NCBI RefSeq assembly: GCF_913063425.1 | Contig: NZ_CAJXYK010000030.1 | Span: forward strand, 1-64,000 | DNA: 64,000 nt | Reading direction: 5' to 3' | Source: an uncultured Thiohalocapsa sp. | Lineage (GTDB): Bacteria > Pseudomonadota > Gammaproteobacteria > Chromatiales > Chromatiaceae | Notes under the pieces: model-generated | Told to the model about the DNA's origin: nothing | What the model saw: the letters and a program-made list of their open reading frames with translations, nothing else | Databases searched by the model: none | Shown here: one piece after another, positions 43,701 through 52,532 of the stretch | Position numbering within the stretch: the first letter of the stretch is position 1 | Layout of the letters: the number at the start of each line of letters is the position of its first letter | Made by a program: the position numbers and the translations under genes

Positions 43701-43856
43701 GCCCGGATAGAACCCCTGCACCGAGACCTGGGGCGGGACGATGTCCGGGAACTGCGCCACCGGCAGCACGCGGATGCCGATGGCGCCGGCGATGATGATC
43801 ACCACGGAGATCACCATCGCGAAGCGCGCGCGGTTGATGAAGAAGGCGGAGAACAT
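40719..43856 (-). CDS. RND multidrug efflux permease (HAE1 family)
   Basis: This is a 1045-residue inner-membrane pump. It has the 12-helix RND layout with two large periplasmic loops. The proton-relay aspartates are visible in helix 4 (GIVVDDAIVVVEN), with VPTAFLPGITGQLYLQFAVTIS nearby and the HAE1 features FPDIVPPQVSVQGFYPGANAEVV at the start. It exports hydrophobic drugs or dyes with the adaptor encoded just upstream and an outer-membrane channel, which is not in the window. It begins 6 bases after the adaptor stop. The C-terminus has a short Gly/Ser/Pro-rich tail. Confidence 0.96.
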   Translation of the reverse strand: MFSAFFINRARFAMVISVVIIIAGAIGIRVLPVAQFPDIVPPQVSVQGFYPGANAEVVAETVAAPIEAEVNGVDDMLYMTSTSDNTGQYRLDVTFAVGTDPDIAAVNVQNRVALALPTLPAEVTQQGVSVRKQSTSMLLTVNLQSPNRTFDRLFLSNYMEINLRDALARLPGVGEASQFGPLDYAMRVWLDPQEMTALGVSEAEVVSAIRRQNLQAAVGRLGAPPGNEGRAFTYSLQAQGRLTEVSEFEQILVRTNPDGSTIRLGDIARIELGAQTYDANAWIDGAPTAALGIYLSPGANALETADLVYQTLDQLAERFPDDLEYAIYYDTTDFVRISMRNVVVTLLQALGLVILVTYVFLGDWRSTLVPVLAIPVSIVGTFAILLAAGLSINTVSMFAVILAIGIVVDDAIVVVENTQRLIDEEGLRAKEAAKRAMEQVTGPVVATTLVLYAVFVPTAFLPGITGQLYLQFAVTISVAVTLSSVVALTLSPALCGLLLRPSRTPRGPLRWFNNGLDWTRKGYKGLVAGLGKVSIVAVLIIVASGVAAGWLFDKVPTGFIPSEDTGYFFVDVSLPDASSVARTGAVLDQVQQTLAAEEEIDHVLTVAGFSLLAGVRSSGGLAIAVLKHWDDRPGPDSTADAVLARVQPKLLSIPQATVFAFAAPPIQGLGTAGGIEAELLDLAGRSPEELAQSLQGLLINANQNPEIQRAFSTFSARTPQLFLDIDRQRAETMGVPISDLFLTLQANLGSLYVNDFNLFGRTFRVFLQADAPFRMSPENLAKLHVRNNRGQMVPLASLVTVEPVLGPESTRRFNMFRAASVNVTPTGSTGEGIAALREIERNNLPTGYAIDWSGTTFQEVQAGGEAAVVLALALLFVYLFLVAQYESWTVPTSVILSVVIAGAGGLAATWAVGLDNNVYTQIGLVMLIGLASKNAILIVEFAKQLREEGRPIQQAAADAASIRFRAVLMTAFSFILGMLPLLLATGAGAASQVSLGVVVFGGMLAATILGIIVIPPLYVFVQSLRERVKGSGAGSGAPASKPAQS

Positions 43857-43862
43857 GGCGGC

Positions 43863-44987
43863 TCAGTCCTCCGCGTCCACGGCCGCCGGCGTCGGCTGCA
43901 CCACAAGGCCGGGACGCGCCTTCTGCACCCCCTCCACGATGACGTCCTGCCCCAGCTGAAGCCCGGACTGGACGATCCAGTCCGTATCCACGCGTGCACC
44001 CAGCTCCACTCGGGCGAGCTGGACGTCGTTCTCCGGCGAGACCACCAGCACGAAGCGGCCCGCCTGGTCCTGCTGCACGGCGATCTGCGGCACCACCATG
44101 GCCATCTCGGGCTGGGTGGCGCGGGAGATGACGGTGACGAACTGGCCCGGCAGCAGCAGCTCCTGCTTGTTGTCGAAGCTGGCGCGGACACGCACCGTGT
44201 CGGTGGTCGGATCGACTTCGGGATCGAAGAACTCGAAGCGGCCGGGCTCGTCCAGCATGGAGTTGTCCGCCAGGCGGACATAGGGCCGGAATTGGTCGCT
44301 GCTGTCCTGCATGCGCCGCACCGCGAGCATGGTGCGGTCATTCACCGGGACGTTGACGTAAATGGGATCGATGCGCACCAGCCGTGCGAGCGGACCCGAC
44401 CCCGGGCCGACCACTGCGCCCTCGGCGAAGGCCACGCGGCCGATGCGCCCGGTGAAGGGCGCGCGGATCTCGGTGTAGCCAAGCTCGATCTGCGCGCGCT
44501 GGAGCGCCGCCTCGGCGGCATCCCGCGCGGCCTGGGCTTCCTGCTCAGCGGCGATGGCGGCGTCGAGCTGCGCCTGGGTGGCGCCACCGCGCTCGATGAG
44601 CGGCTCCAGGCGCTGGCGCTGAAGACGGGCGTTGGTCAGGGTCGCCGTGGTGCGCTCCACATCGGCCCGGCGCGCGGTGACACTGGCCTCGTAGGGCTCG
44701 CGCTCGATGCGGAACAGCAGGTCGCCGGCGTTGACCATGGCGCCCTCCTCGAAGGCGCGCTCTTCAAGGAAGCCCTGGACCCGCGCCACCAGGTCCACGG
44801 CGTCGATGGCCTCGACGCGGCCGACGAATTCCATGCTCGGTGTGATCTCGCGCTCGCGCACCGTGGCCACACCGACGGCCGGCGGCGGTGGTGGTGCCGC
44901 AGCGGTGCCGGCCGTCTGCGCACCGGGCTCGCAGCCGCCAAGACCGATCATGCTGGACAAGACGAGGAGACCGAGGGATCGGCGCAT
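43863..44987 (-). CDS. RND efflux periplasmic adaptor (membrane fusion protein)
   Basis: This is a 374-residue adaptor lipoprotein. The lipobox GLGGC is at residue 19, with a proline-rich linker. The barrel-sandwich and lipoyl halves (VDLVARVQGFLEERAFEEGAMVNAGDLLFRIE and YTEIRAPFTGRIGRVAFAEGAVV) flank an alpha-hairpin (RRADVERTTATLTNARLQRQRLEPLI), then a beta barrel and a membrane-proximal domain. The ATG at 44987 is chosen because it starts the signal peptide; the open frame continues further upstream. It forms an operon with the permease. No regulator is adjacent. Confidence 0.95.
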   Translation of the reverse strand: MRRSLGLLVLSSMIGLGGCEPGAQTAGTAAAPPPPPAVGVATVREREITPSMEFVGRVEAIDAVDLVARVQGFLEERAFEEGAMVNAGDLLFRIEREPYEASVTARRADVERTTATLTNARLQRQRLEPLIERGGATQAQLDAAIAAEQEAQAARDAAEAALQRAQIELGYTEIRAPFTGRIGRVAFAEGAVVGPGSGPLARLVRIDPIYVNVPVNDRTMLAVRRMQDSSDQFRPYVRLADNSMLDEPGRFEFFDPEVDPTTDTVRVRASFDNKQELLLPGQFVTVISRATQPEMAMVVPQIAVQQDQAGRFVLVVSPENDVQLARVELGARVDTDWIVQSGLQLGQDVIVEGVQKARPGLVVQPTPAAVDAED

Positions 44988-45249
44988 GACAGCTCCATGA
45001 AAAAAAGGGAAAGAGGTGTTACAGAAGCCGCCGCTGCGCCGAGGCCGCAACGCGTCTGCGTCAAGGCTGCGGCGCCGATGGTAACCCCGGCGACCCTGGC
45101 AGGACAGCGTGCGGATGCCGCGGACCTCAAGCGGGACTTCAAAGGGAGCCGCTGAAAAATGGGCTTCCTGCCCATTGTCAGCACGCGCAGCGAAAACGCG
45201 ATTTCCGCTTCGCTTCATTGTCATCGACTTTCGTCGCCCAAGGCGCATG

Positions 45250-45441
45250 TCACCGATCCAGCAGATCGATTTGAAAGGCCGCTTCCAGCTTGTCCACCTC
45301 GCCGTCTTCGTCGTCGTTCAGCGCCGTGAACAGCGGTTCGAAGGGCGCATTGTTGGTGCGGCTCTGGTAGCGCACCGGCGCGAGGTCGCGCCCTGTGCCC
45401 GGCGATGGACCACCGAGCCCGTTGGCGCGTCTGACCTGGAA
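45250..45441 (-). pseudogene. Unidentified gene fragment (C-terminal)
   Basis: In one frame the minus strand reads about 63 protein-like codons: VRRANGLGG, RDLAPVRYQSRTNNAPFEPLF and the ending EVDKLEAAFQIDLLDR before a TGA at 45250-45252. No plausible start is visible and the upstream sequence degenerates, so it looks like the tail of a lost gene. The parent family is not recognised. Confidence 0.25.
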
Positions 45442-45816
45442 CGATGTGCGCTGAAGGGGCCGCCGCGGGATCAGTGGGGGCTTCTGCGGGCAAGTGGTCC
45501 TGCCTACGCATGATGGCTGTATCGGGTTTGGGTCATTGTGAGTCGGCGCCTCGAGCGGACCGCACCTGTTTGCCGATCGTCAGCCCGCCAGAATGCCTGC
45601 GCCAGCGCCCGTTTCACTAAGCCATGACGATGAAAAACTTGGCTTGGACGACACGCGGTATCGCAAGGTGCCGAGCGCGTTGACCGCTCCGCCGGGTCGG
45701 GTGGATGATCCGGAGGTCATCCGCCTGCCGGTGCGCGGGGCAGGGGATGGCGGACGCGGGCGGCTGCCGTTGCCGGTTCGGCTGCGGCGGCTGGTGGTCG
45801 CGCAGCTCCGCCGGTA

Positions 45817-46643
45817 TTGCCCCAGTCCGTGCCCCAGTCCGTGCGCCAGTCTGTGCCACCTCTGGCCGCCACCGGCGCGGCCGCGGCGGCGGCGGGCGGC
45901 GCTGCCGAGGCCGACCTGCTGCTGCCGGTGCCCGGGCAGGGGCATCGTTATCGGCTCAGGCTGTCGGCGGACGGGCAGGGCACCGACCTCGCCGTCGCCA
46001 TCAGCGAGCAGCCCGAGGGTCCGCTTGCGGCGTAGGCTCGGTGGCCGACGCCGGCCGGCACCTGGACGACGCCAATTGCGACATCTTCATGTCGCTGCTG
46101 CCCATCGCGCCGGAGACGAGGCTCGGCTTCACCCTGACGCAGCCGGTGCTGAGCGGCGCCGTCGGCCTGGTGGTGGAGGACTGGCGCCGGCGGGCCTTCC
46201 GCACCTGGGCCGGCATCCGCGAGCAGGGCGCGCTGCGTGTCGCGGTGGCCGGCGAGCGCGCGCAACTGCGCTTTTTGTCGCAGGTGCTGCCGCAGGCGCG
46301 GCCGGTGGTGTTCGAGGATACTGCGGAGCTGAACGCGCTGTTGGCGGCAGCGCCCCCGGGCTTCGACGCGCTGATGATGTCAGCAGAGGAGGGCGCCGCC
46401 TGGAGCATCCGCTTCCCGCGCTATACCCTGGTCACGCCAGCGCCCGTGCTGTTGGCGCCCTTCGGCTATGCCGTCGCACCCGGCGATGCGCAGCTGCTGG
46501 CCTTCGTCGACGCCTGGCTCGACAACGCCCGCAGCGGCGGCATCGTCGATGGGCTTTATCGCTACTGGATGCTGGGTGAGACGAGCTCCACCCGCCCGCC
46601 GCGCTGGTCCATTGCCCGGGACTTGCTGGGGTGGCTGGACTGA
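45817..46643 (+). pseudogene. Solute-binding (SBP_bac_3-like) fragment, frameshifted
   Basis: The frame from about 46041 to 46643 encodes a substrate-binding-like domain: IFMSLLPIAPETRLGFTLTQPVL, VEDWRRRAFRTWAGIREQGALRVAV and the ending YWMLGETSSTRPPRWSIARDLLGWLD. I associate such endings with binding domains fused behind dicarboxylate symporters. Upstream, in another frame (45817-46035), ADLLLPVPGQGHRYRLRLSADGQ and AISEQPEGPLAA looks like the preceding part, so a single indel near 46035 separates them. A low-complexity three-fold repeat (ccagtccgtg type) is at the 5' end, and no symporter domain is present. It is probably a remnant. Confidence 0.45.
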
Positions 46644-46673
46644 CGCAAGCCTATCGCGACCCGGCTCGGCACA

Positions 46674-46706
46674 CGTAGGGTGGATGAAGCGAAGCGCAGC
46701 CACCAA
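46674..46706. repeat. Dispersed intergenic repeat (GTAGGGTGGATGAAGC type)
   Basis: The stretch GTAGGGTGGATGAAGCGAAG followed by CGCAGCCACC is a form of an intergenic repeat common in many proteobacterial genomes. It has an imperfect inverted repeat (GGTGG...CCACC). Confidence 0.5.
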
Positions 46707-46853
46707 TGGCAAAAAACCAAGGGCTGCGCCCAAGCGCTGAACCCAAGCGCGGAAAAGTCAGCCCGACAGCCCACGTCTCCAAATACCAAGGCAGGCCGGC
46801 AACCACTCGACCCTCGTCCCGGCCGCACACCTCAACCCGCCAGGCTCAACACC

Positions 46854-48362
46854 ATGCCAATGCTCAGGCTCGCCCAGCGCATTCTCAGCAACCTCGGCAT
46901 CGCGCTGCTCGGCGCCGTCGTCGCCGCCGTGCTGGCCTATGTGCTCTGGGCGCGCTCGCAGCCGCCGCTCCAGCGCTGGCACGAGGTGGATCTGGACACC
47001 GAATTCACGGCCGCGCAGGCGGACGCGATCGTCACCCTGGACGACTATCTCGCGCTGGAGGCACGGGTGTTCGACGAGATGGACGTCGAGGTCTATGCCA
47101 AGACGCCCACCGGCCCGGCGCAGCGCCTGAACCGCTTCAGCCCGGGCAGCGCCTCGGACCCGCGGCAACGGGAGCCCAACTGGAACCGCACCTTCGAGCT
47201 GATTCCGGACGACCCCGTCGGCGGCGTGCTGCTGCTGCACGGCATGTCCGACGGGCCCTACAGCCTGCGCGCCCTGGGCCTGGCCCTGTACGGGCGCGGC
47301 TACCGGGTGCTCGGGCTGCGCATGCCCGGCCACGGCACCGTGCCGGCTGGGCTCCTGGACGTGACCTGGGAGGCCATGGCCGCGGCGACCCGCCTGGGCG
47401 CCCGCCACCTCGCCCGCAGCCTGGACGGCAAGCCCCTTCACATGATCGGCTATTCCACCGGTGCGGCGCTGGCGCTGGACTACACGCTGGTGGCGCTGGA
47501 CGCGGCGGGGGCGCCGGACGCCGCAGATCTTGCCGTGCCGGCGAGCCTGGTGCTGGTGTCGCCCGCCATCGGCATCACGCCGCTCGCCGAGCTCACCCGT
47601 TGGTTTGCGCTGCTCGCCCACCTGCCGGGGCTGGATCGGCTCGCCTGGACCAACCTGGTGCCGGAGTTCGACCCCTTCAATTACAACGCCTTCAGTGCCA
47701 ATGCGAGCCTCCAGGTGCACCGCATGACGCGCTCCACCACGCGTCGCATCCGCCGCCGGGCCGCAGAGGCGCCCATTGCAGGTTTTCCGTCGACCCTGGT
47801 GCTGCTGAGCGTCGTGGACGCCACCGTGTCGCCGCGGGCCGCGGTGGACAATCTGCTGCGCCATCTGGCGCCGGGCCCGCATGAGCTGCTGCTCTACGAC
47901 ATCAACCGCCAGGCGGTGATCTCGCCGCTGATCGTCACCGACACGGCCGCCCTCACCGAGCAGCTGATGACCGACGCCACGCTGCCCTTCGCCATCACGC
48001 TCATCGGCAACGAGTCCGCGTCGAATCGCCGGGTCATTGCCCGCTACAAGGCGCCGCATTCAGCGGAAGCGGTCCGGGGAGACAGCCTCTCCGGCACCTG
48101 GCCCGACGACACCATCGCGCTGTCCCATGTGGATCTGCCCTTTCCGCCCGATGATCCGCTCTACGGACGCTACCCGCCAAAGGCACCGGGGCAGGTGTTC
48201 CTGGGCCAGCTCGCCATCCGCGGCGAGCGCGGCGTCTTGAAAGTCCCGGCCCAGTGGCTGCTCCGTCTGCGGCACAATCCGTTCTACGACTACCAGGAGC
48301 GGCGGGTGCTGGACTGGATCGGGCAGGCCAACGCGGCGGACGCCGGCCCGGGCGGCAACTGA
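46854..48362 (+). CDS. Membrane-anchored alpha/beta hydrolase
   Basis: This 502-residue protein has one N-terminal membrane helix (about 10-32) and a large alpha/beta-hydrolase domain: VLLLHGMSDGPYSLRALGLAL (oxyanion region), LRMPGHGTVP, the nucleophile elbow IGYSTGAALALDY, and SVVDATVSPRAAVDNLL (acid region). The histidine is probably within the C-terminal third. It resembles monoglyceride-lipase-like enzymes, but with a long C-terminal extension not seen in simple lipases. The ATG at 46854 is the only start that places the membrane helix at the N-terminus. It is not clearly linked to its neighbours. Confidence 0.85.
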   Translation: MPMLRLAQRILSNLGIALLGAVVAAVLAYVLWARSQPPLQRWHEVDLDTEFTAAQADAIVTLDDYLALEARVFDEMDVEVYAKTPTGPAQRLNRFSPGSASDPRQREPNWNRTFELIPDDPVGGVLLLHGMSDGPYSLRALGLALYGRGYRVLGLRMPGHGTVPAGLLDVTWEAMAAATRLGARHLARSLDGKPLHMIGYSTGAALALDYTLVALDAAGAPDAADLAVPASLVLVSPAIGITPLAELTRWFALLAHLPGLDRLAWTNLVPEFDPFNYNAFSANASLQVHRMTRSTTRRIRRRAAEAPIAGFPSTLVLLSVVDATVSPRAAVDNLLRHLAPGPHELLLYDINRQAVISPLIVTDTAALTEQLMTDATLPFAITLIGNESASNRRVIARYKAPHSAEAVRGDSLSGTWPDDTIALSHVDLPFPPDDPLYGRYPPKAPGQVFLGQLAIRGERGVLKVPAQWLLRLRHNPFYDYQERRVLDWIGQANAADAGPGGN

Positions 48363-48403
48363 CACCGCAGCCGACCCAAATCTTCCGACAAGAGCAGCGA
48401 GCC

Positions 48404-48523
48404 ATGCTGAGCCAGATCAAGCGATTCTTCCGGGACAACCTCGCCCCCAGCAGCGCGGGCACGGCGGTCGAAGCCGAGCACCGCTTCATTGCGGCCAAGC
48501 ATCGTGCGGAGGGCGACGTGTGA
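48404..48523 (+). CDS. Small protein of 39 residues, possible truncated TerB-like gene
   Basis: This short ORF (LSQIKRFFRDNLAPSSAG then EAEHRFIAAKHRAEGDV) starts 41 bases after the hydrolase and precedes a lipoprotein gene. The start resembles the first helix of TerB-like (tellurite-resistance type) proteins, which normally run to about 150 residues. It may therefore be an N-terminal remnant. The evidence is weak. Confidence 0.3.
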   Translation: MLSQIKRFFRDNLAPSSAGTAVEAEHRFIAAKHRAEGDV

Positions 48524-48540
48524 CTTTGAGAGGAGCCAGC

Positions 48541-49041
48541 ATGAGAACGTCATTCCATCCGGACAGCTCCGCGGGCCGGCGCGCGGCTTCGGTTGTCCTC
48601 GCCGCCATGGTGCTCTGCCTTACAGGCTGCGCACAGCAAGAGACGGCGGGCGGTGGGGATCAGTCAGGCGAGCCGCGCATCGTCCGGCAGATCGAGCGGC
48701 CTTTGCTGCCGGCCACCGGCGGCGACGCCGACCGTGCATTCCTGGGTGGCTTCGCCCGCGGCAGCCTGGACGCCGACGGCACATGGCAAGTCCGGGCGGA
48801 CATCATGCATCCGCGCCTGCGCTGCGCGACCTATTCGGTGGGGGTGCGATTCGGCAGCGGCGATGCAGCCTGTGACGAGGTTCAATGGCAGACGGACGCC
48901 GAATTCTTGCCGGCACGCCGCCAGTGCAACAACGCCAGCGCCATCCACAGCGGCCAGGGCAGGCTCGATCTCCCGCCCGAAGCCATCGCCGCCTTAAGCT
49001 GCGCGCGGGTCATGGTGCGCTGCACCGGCGCCTGCGGCTGA
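48541..49041 (+). CDS. Lipoprotein of unknown function
   Basis: This 166-residue protein has a lipobox (LCLTGC, Cys at residue 30), a disordered Gly/Gln linker and a compact beta-rich domain with several cysteines (RLRCATYSVGVRFGSGDAACDEV, ARRQCNNASA, LSCARVMVRCTGACG) that may form disulfides. No named family is recognised. A GAGAGGAG ribosome-binding site just upstream supports the ATG at 48541. It stands just before the caspase-HSP90 gene, with a 257-base gap. Confidence 0.65.
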   Translation: MRTSFHPDSSAGRRAASVVLAAMVLCLTGCAQQETAGGGDQSGEPRIVRQIERPLLPATGGDADRAFLGGFARGSLDADGTWQVRADIMHPRLRCATYSVGVRFGSGDAACDEVQWQTDAEFLPARRQCNNASAIHSGQGRLDLPPEAIAALSCARVMVRCTGACG

Positions 49042-49298
49042 CGCCACGCTCGTCAAACGCAAAGGCGCTCGTGATGCCGCGGCGTTGCATCACGACGCGA
49101 CTGGTTCAGCTGGCTCCCTTTCCGGCTCGCGCAGTGATCTCCCGATGACCTCGATCAGGCGCAGCCTCTGGTAAGCGTCTCACGGCGGCTTCGACCTCGG
49201 TGAGGTCTACATCCATCGCTGCACCGAAAAGGTTGCACTACCCTTTGCTCGGCGATAAGCATCGGTGAAACACCGAACAGTGCGAGGACGCAGACATC

Positions 49299-52247
49299 AT
49301 GACACGCAAGGCCCTGCTGCTCGGGATCGACGCCTACGAGGAGGAAACGCTGCGACTGGACGCCGTCGCACGGGATGTGCGGGAGCTGGCGAAGGCCCTG
49401 GAGCTCGCCGGATTCCGCGGGGAGCAGGTCCAGGCCATTGTCGGCAGCCACGGCCTGTATCTCAGCACCGCCAATCTGCGCAAGCGCATCAAGCGCTTCC
49501 TGGAGGATGCCCGGGCTGGCGACGAGCTGCTGGTGTACTTTTCCGGGCACGGCATCGAGCGGGCCGGTCGCCGCTTGCTGCTGCCTCAGGACGTCGACTC
49601 AAGCGAGTCCGCGGACCCTTCGCAACTGATCAGCGACACGGAGCTGTACCAGCTCGCGCGCGCGGCGGAGTGCCGGGCCGACGCGGCGGTCTTCGTCATT
49701 GACGCCTGCCGCAACGACTCGCCACTTCCGACGCTGCTTACCAAGTCACCCGCCGCGGCAGCATCCCCGGCGGCTGCTTCGGTGGCTGATTTGGGCGCCG
49801 AGACGCCCAGCATCGCCTTCCTGTTCAGCTGCGCCGCCGGGGAGGTCAGCCACGCCCTGGAAGGCGACAACGCCATGAGCTGCTTCACCCGCGCGCTATG
49901 CGAGGCGCTGACCGCCGACGACGAGGTCAGCACCCTGGGCCAGCTGAAAGCTGCACTCCAGACGCGCCTGGATATGGCCTTGCATGCCCTGGCGAAGCAG
50001 CAGACCGCGACCTTGGGCGAGCTTCAATGTGCCGGCCGCGGCGGCGAGCCGCTGGCGCTGATGCTGAAGGACAACCCCGCAACGCGGCTGCGCCAGCGCA
50101 TGGAGCGCAGCGCCTGGGTGCGTGGCATCGAACAGGGGCCGCTGATGCATCTGGTCGCCACCGCCGGAGCCGGCCTCAGCATTCAGCTCAAGACCCTGAT
50201 AACCGAAGCAGAGGACCTCTGGCGCACCCAGCGCGAGGCCCTGCCCGAGCAACGCTGGCGCGACGCGTCCATGCCGGCGCGGGCGGTGCAGCGCCTGGAG
50301 CTGTTGCTCGGGGGCGAGCCCGAGCCCTGGCTGACGCCGGCGGAGGCGGCCTGCGCCCTGGCCATCCCCCACGTCTACGAGGCCATCCTCGCCGCCGCCG
50401 AGCAGCGCCTGCAACTAGACGGTAACCCGCTGGCGCCCGACGGCTATCCGCCGGAGGCAAGCCGTATGGCGCTCGCGCTGCGCAACCGCTTTGCGTCCGA
50501 GGCCGCCCACCAGCGTCGCCGCGAGCTGCTGCGCCGCCGCGGGCTCGACGCCGCCGCGAACGACCTGGCCGCCTGGCAGTTGCTGCACTTCCTGCACGAG
50601 AGCGGGGAGGTCTGGGACTACACCGAGCCGGCCCGCCGTGAGCGACCCGGCTGGATCGGTCGGGCGCTGGACCCACTGTTCGCGCCGGCCCCCATGGCCG
50701 AGGTCGCAGCCGACCATCGCGTGCCGCGGGTGCTGGACGGCGGCCGGCTGGTGGCCCTGGCGCGGCTCGCCTTCGCCGGCTTCGACGACATCCAGCTGGA
50801 GGCCGGCCGCGAGCGCGGCCGGCAATTGCGCCGGGACCGCTGCTTCGGTGAAGGGCCGACACAGCTCTGCGTGGACGAGGTGAAGCTCGCCCACCTGATG
50901 AACCTCGCCTTCGGCTTGGCGCTGGACGCCCGCCGGCTGCCGTCGCTGCTGGCCGAGCATCTGGGCGTGGACCCGCAGGTCTCCGCCGAGTCTCTGCACG
51001 GCACGCTGCGCACCGCCGAATGGCATCGCGGTGACGACGGCCTGTCGCTGCACCTGGACTGCCCGCATGAAGCCCTCGACGCGGCGCTGGAGACCCATGT
51101 GCGCGACCTGGACGAGCAGCTAAGCCGGCTCAGCCGGGAGCAGGTGCTGGCGCAGGATCTGCTGGGTCAACTGCCGAGGCGGCTGACGGACAAGGTCTCG
51201 CCCCAGCGCGACGACGACCTGCCCCGTTTCGCCCGACCGCACCTGACCTTCACGCTGGACCAGGCGCGGGTGCGGGAGCTGCTGATGGGCGAGAACCTCT
51301 ATGGCGACCCGGCGCTGGCCCTGCGCGAGCTCTACCAGAACGCGCTGGACGCCTGCCGCTACCGCCGCACCCGCGAGCGCTGGCTGCGCCACGAGGGCCA
51401 GTTCGACAACCGGGAGCCCCACTTCAAGGGCCGCATCATCTTCCGCGCCGGCTCCGCCAGCGGACGCGCCTATATCGAATGCGAGGACAACGGCATCGGC
51501 ATGGCCGAGCGCCATCTCCGGGGCCTGTTCGCCAAAGCCGGCCGGCGCTTTGCGGACAGCCACGAGTTCCACCTGGAGCAGGCGGACTGGGACGCCGCCG
51601 GCATCCCGTTCTTCCCGAACAGTCGGTTCGGCATCGGCGTGTTCAGCTACTTCATGCTCGCCGACGAGGTGCTGGTGGAGAGCCGGCGGCTGGCGGCGGA
51701 TGGCCAGGATCGCGAGACCGGTATCCGTGCCCGGGTGGTGGGCAGCGGCAGCCTGTTTCGGCTGCAGCCCTTCAACGGTGAGCCCCGCGGGACCCGTATC
51801 CGGCTGTACCTCAACCGTGAGGACCAAGACCCCGCAGAGCTGCTCGACGGCATCACCAAATGGCTGTGGTTGCCGGAGTTCGATGTCGAGATCCAAGGTC
51901 GCAGGCTGGTCAAGATGTCTGCTGGAGAGCCTGGACCCGCGATGGTGCGCAAATGCGGGCCGCTGGTCCCGATCCCGGAAAGTGCCGGCGAAGCTGGCCA
52001 AGTGCGCGTTTGGTGGGGAGCGGGACTCCTTTCCTGGAAACAGCATTTTCATGGGAGGATCGAGGCGACAGCTCAGCTCATGAGTGACGGCATCGCAACC
52101 GAGCATCAGGAGCATGACAACGCCGCCGGATTGGTCATCAACCTCTGCGAGCAGTGGCAGGCGGGCCTGTCGGTCGAGCGCAACAAAATCATCTGCTGGA
52201 CCGAGGCGGCCAATTGGGTGCGCGACCTCCTGCGAAGCCACGGCTAG
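49299..52247 (+). CDS. Caspase-HSP90-like ATPase fusion protein
   Basis: This 982-residue protein has a caspase-family peptidase domain at the N-terminus (about 1-240, catalytic H84 in YFSGHG and C137 in VIDACRND), a helical middle (250-640), and a C-terminal GHKL/HSP90-like ATPase (about 655-980) with Bergerat motifs ELYQNALDA (E677, N681), ECEDNGIGM (D730) and SRFGIGVFSYFML. An ATP-driven HSP90-like sensor joined to a caspase is a design described for bacterial NTP-dependent conflict systems, in which a stimulus releases protease activity. The TAG at 52245 ends the frame, but coding sequence continues in the same frame (see next entry), so the original protein was probably about 1,520 residues. 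The likely role is antiphage or self-killing. Confidence 0.88.
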   Translation: MTRKALLLGIDAYEEETLRLDAVARDVRELAKALELAGFRGEQVQAIVGSHGLYLSTANLRKRIKRFLEDARAGDELLVYFSGHGIERAGRRLLLPQDVDSSESADPSQLISDTELYQLARAAECRADAAVFVIDACRNDSPLPTLLTKSPAAAASPAAASVADLGAETPSIAFLFSCAAGEVSHALEGDNAMSCFTRALCEALTADDEVSTLGQLKAALQTRLDMALHALAKQQTATLGELQCAGRGGEPLALMLKDNPATRLRQRMERSAWVRGIEQGPLMHLVATAGAGLSIQLKTLITEAEDLWRTQREALPEQRWRDASMPARAVQRLELLLGGEPEPWLTPAEAACALAIPHVYEAILAAAEQRLQLDGNPLAPDGYPPEASRMALALRNRFASEAAHQRRRELLRRRGLDAAANDLAAWQLLHFLHESGEVWDYTEPARRERPGWIGRALDPLFAPAPMAEVAADHRVPRVLDGGRLVALARLAFAGFDDIQLEAGRERGRQLRRDRCFGEGPTQLCVDEVKLAHLMNLAFGLALDARRLPSLLAEHLGVDPQVSAESLHGTLRTAEWHRGDDGLSLHLDCPHEALDAALETHVRDLDEQLSRLSREQVLAQDLLGQLPRRLTDKVSPQRDDDLPRFARPHLTFTLDQARVRELLMGENLYGDPALALRELYQNALDACRYRRTRERWLRHEGQFDNREPHFKGRIIFRAGSASGRAYIECEDNGIGMAERHLRGLFAKAGRRFADSHEFHLEQADWDAAGIPFFPNSRFGIGVFSYFMLADEVLVESRRLAADGQDRETGIRARVVGSGSLFRLQPFNGEPRGTRIRLYLNREDQDPAELLDGITKWLWLPEFDVEIQGRRLVKMSAGEPGPAMVRKCGPLVPIPESAGEAGQVRVWWGAGLLSWKQHFHGRIEATAQLMSDGIATEHQEHDNAAGLVINLCEQWQAGLSVERNKIICWTEAANWVRDLLRSHG

Positions 52248-52532
52248 CTGGCCCTGCGGGACCGCCCGGAATGCCCACTAGCCGCTCTCGGCGGCCTCTC
52301 GGAGAAGCATCCGAGCCTCGTCTACAGACTGGATCGGGACCTGCGTGGCGGTCGCGGCGTCGAAGACGGGCGCCCGTGGAGCGAGAACCGTGACAAAGTA
52401 TCGGACACGGTCGGGCTTTTCGAGGCAGACCCTCTGATTCGGTCGATCTATGAGCCAGGGGAGCGCTTCCTCAGCCCAGCGACATATCTGGGTCCGGTTG
52501 CTGCGAGACTGCTGCGGGGGCGCTCCAGTCAA

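Noticed and set aside
41505-45155. Very long plus-strand open frame (1216 codons)
   Set aside because: It lies wholly opposite the RND permease and adaptor genes, has a His/Arg/Gly-rich composition and no domain. It is a shadow of GC-rich coding DNA.
45221-45511. Minus-strand ORF of 96 codons
   Set aside because: Arg/Pro/Ala-rich composition; another frame on the same strand holds a more protein-like fragment.
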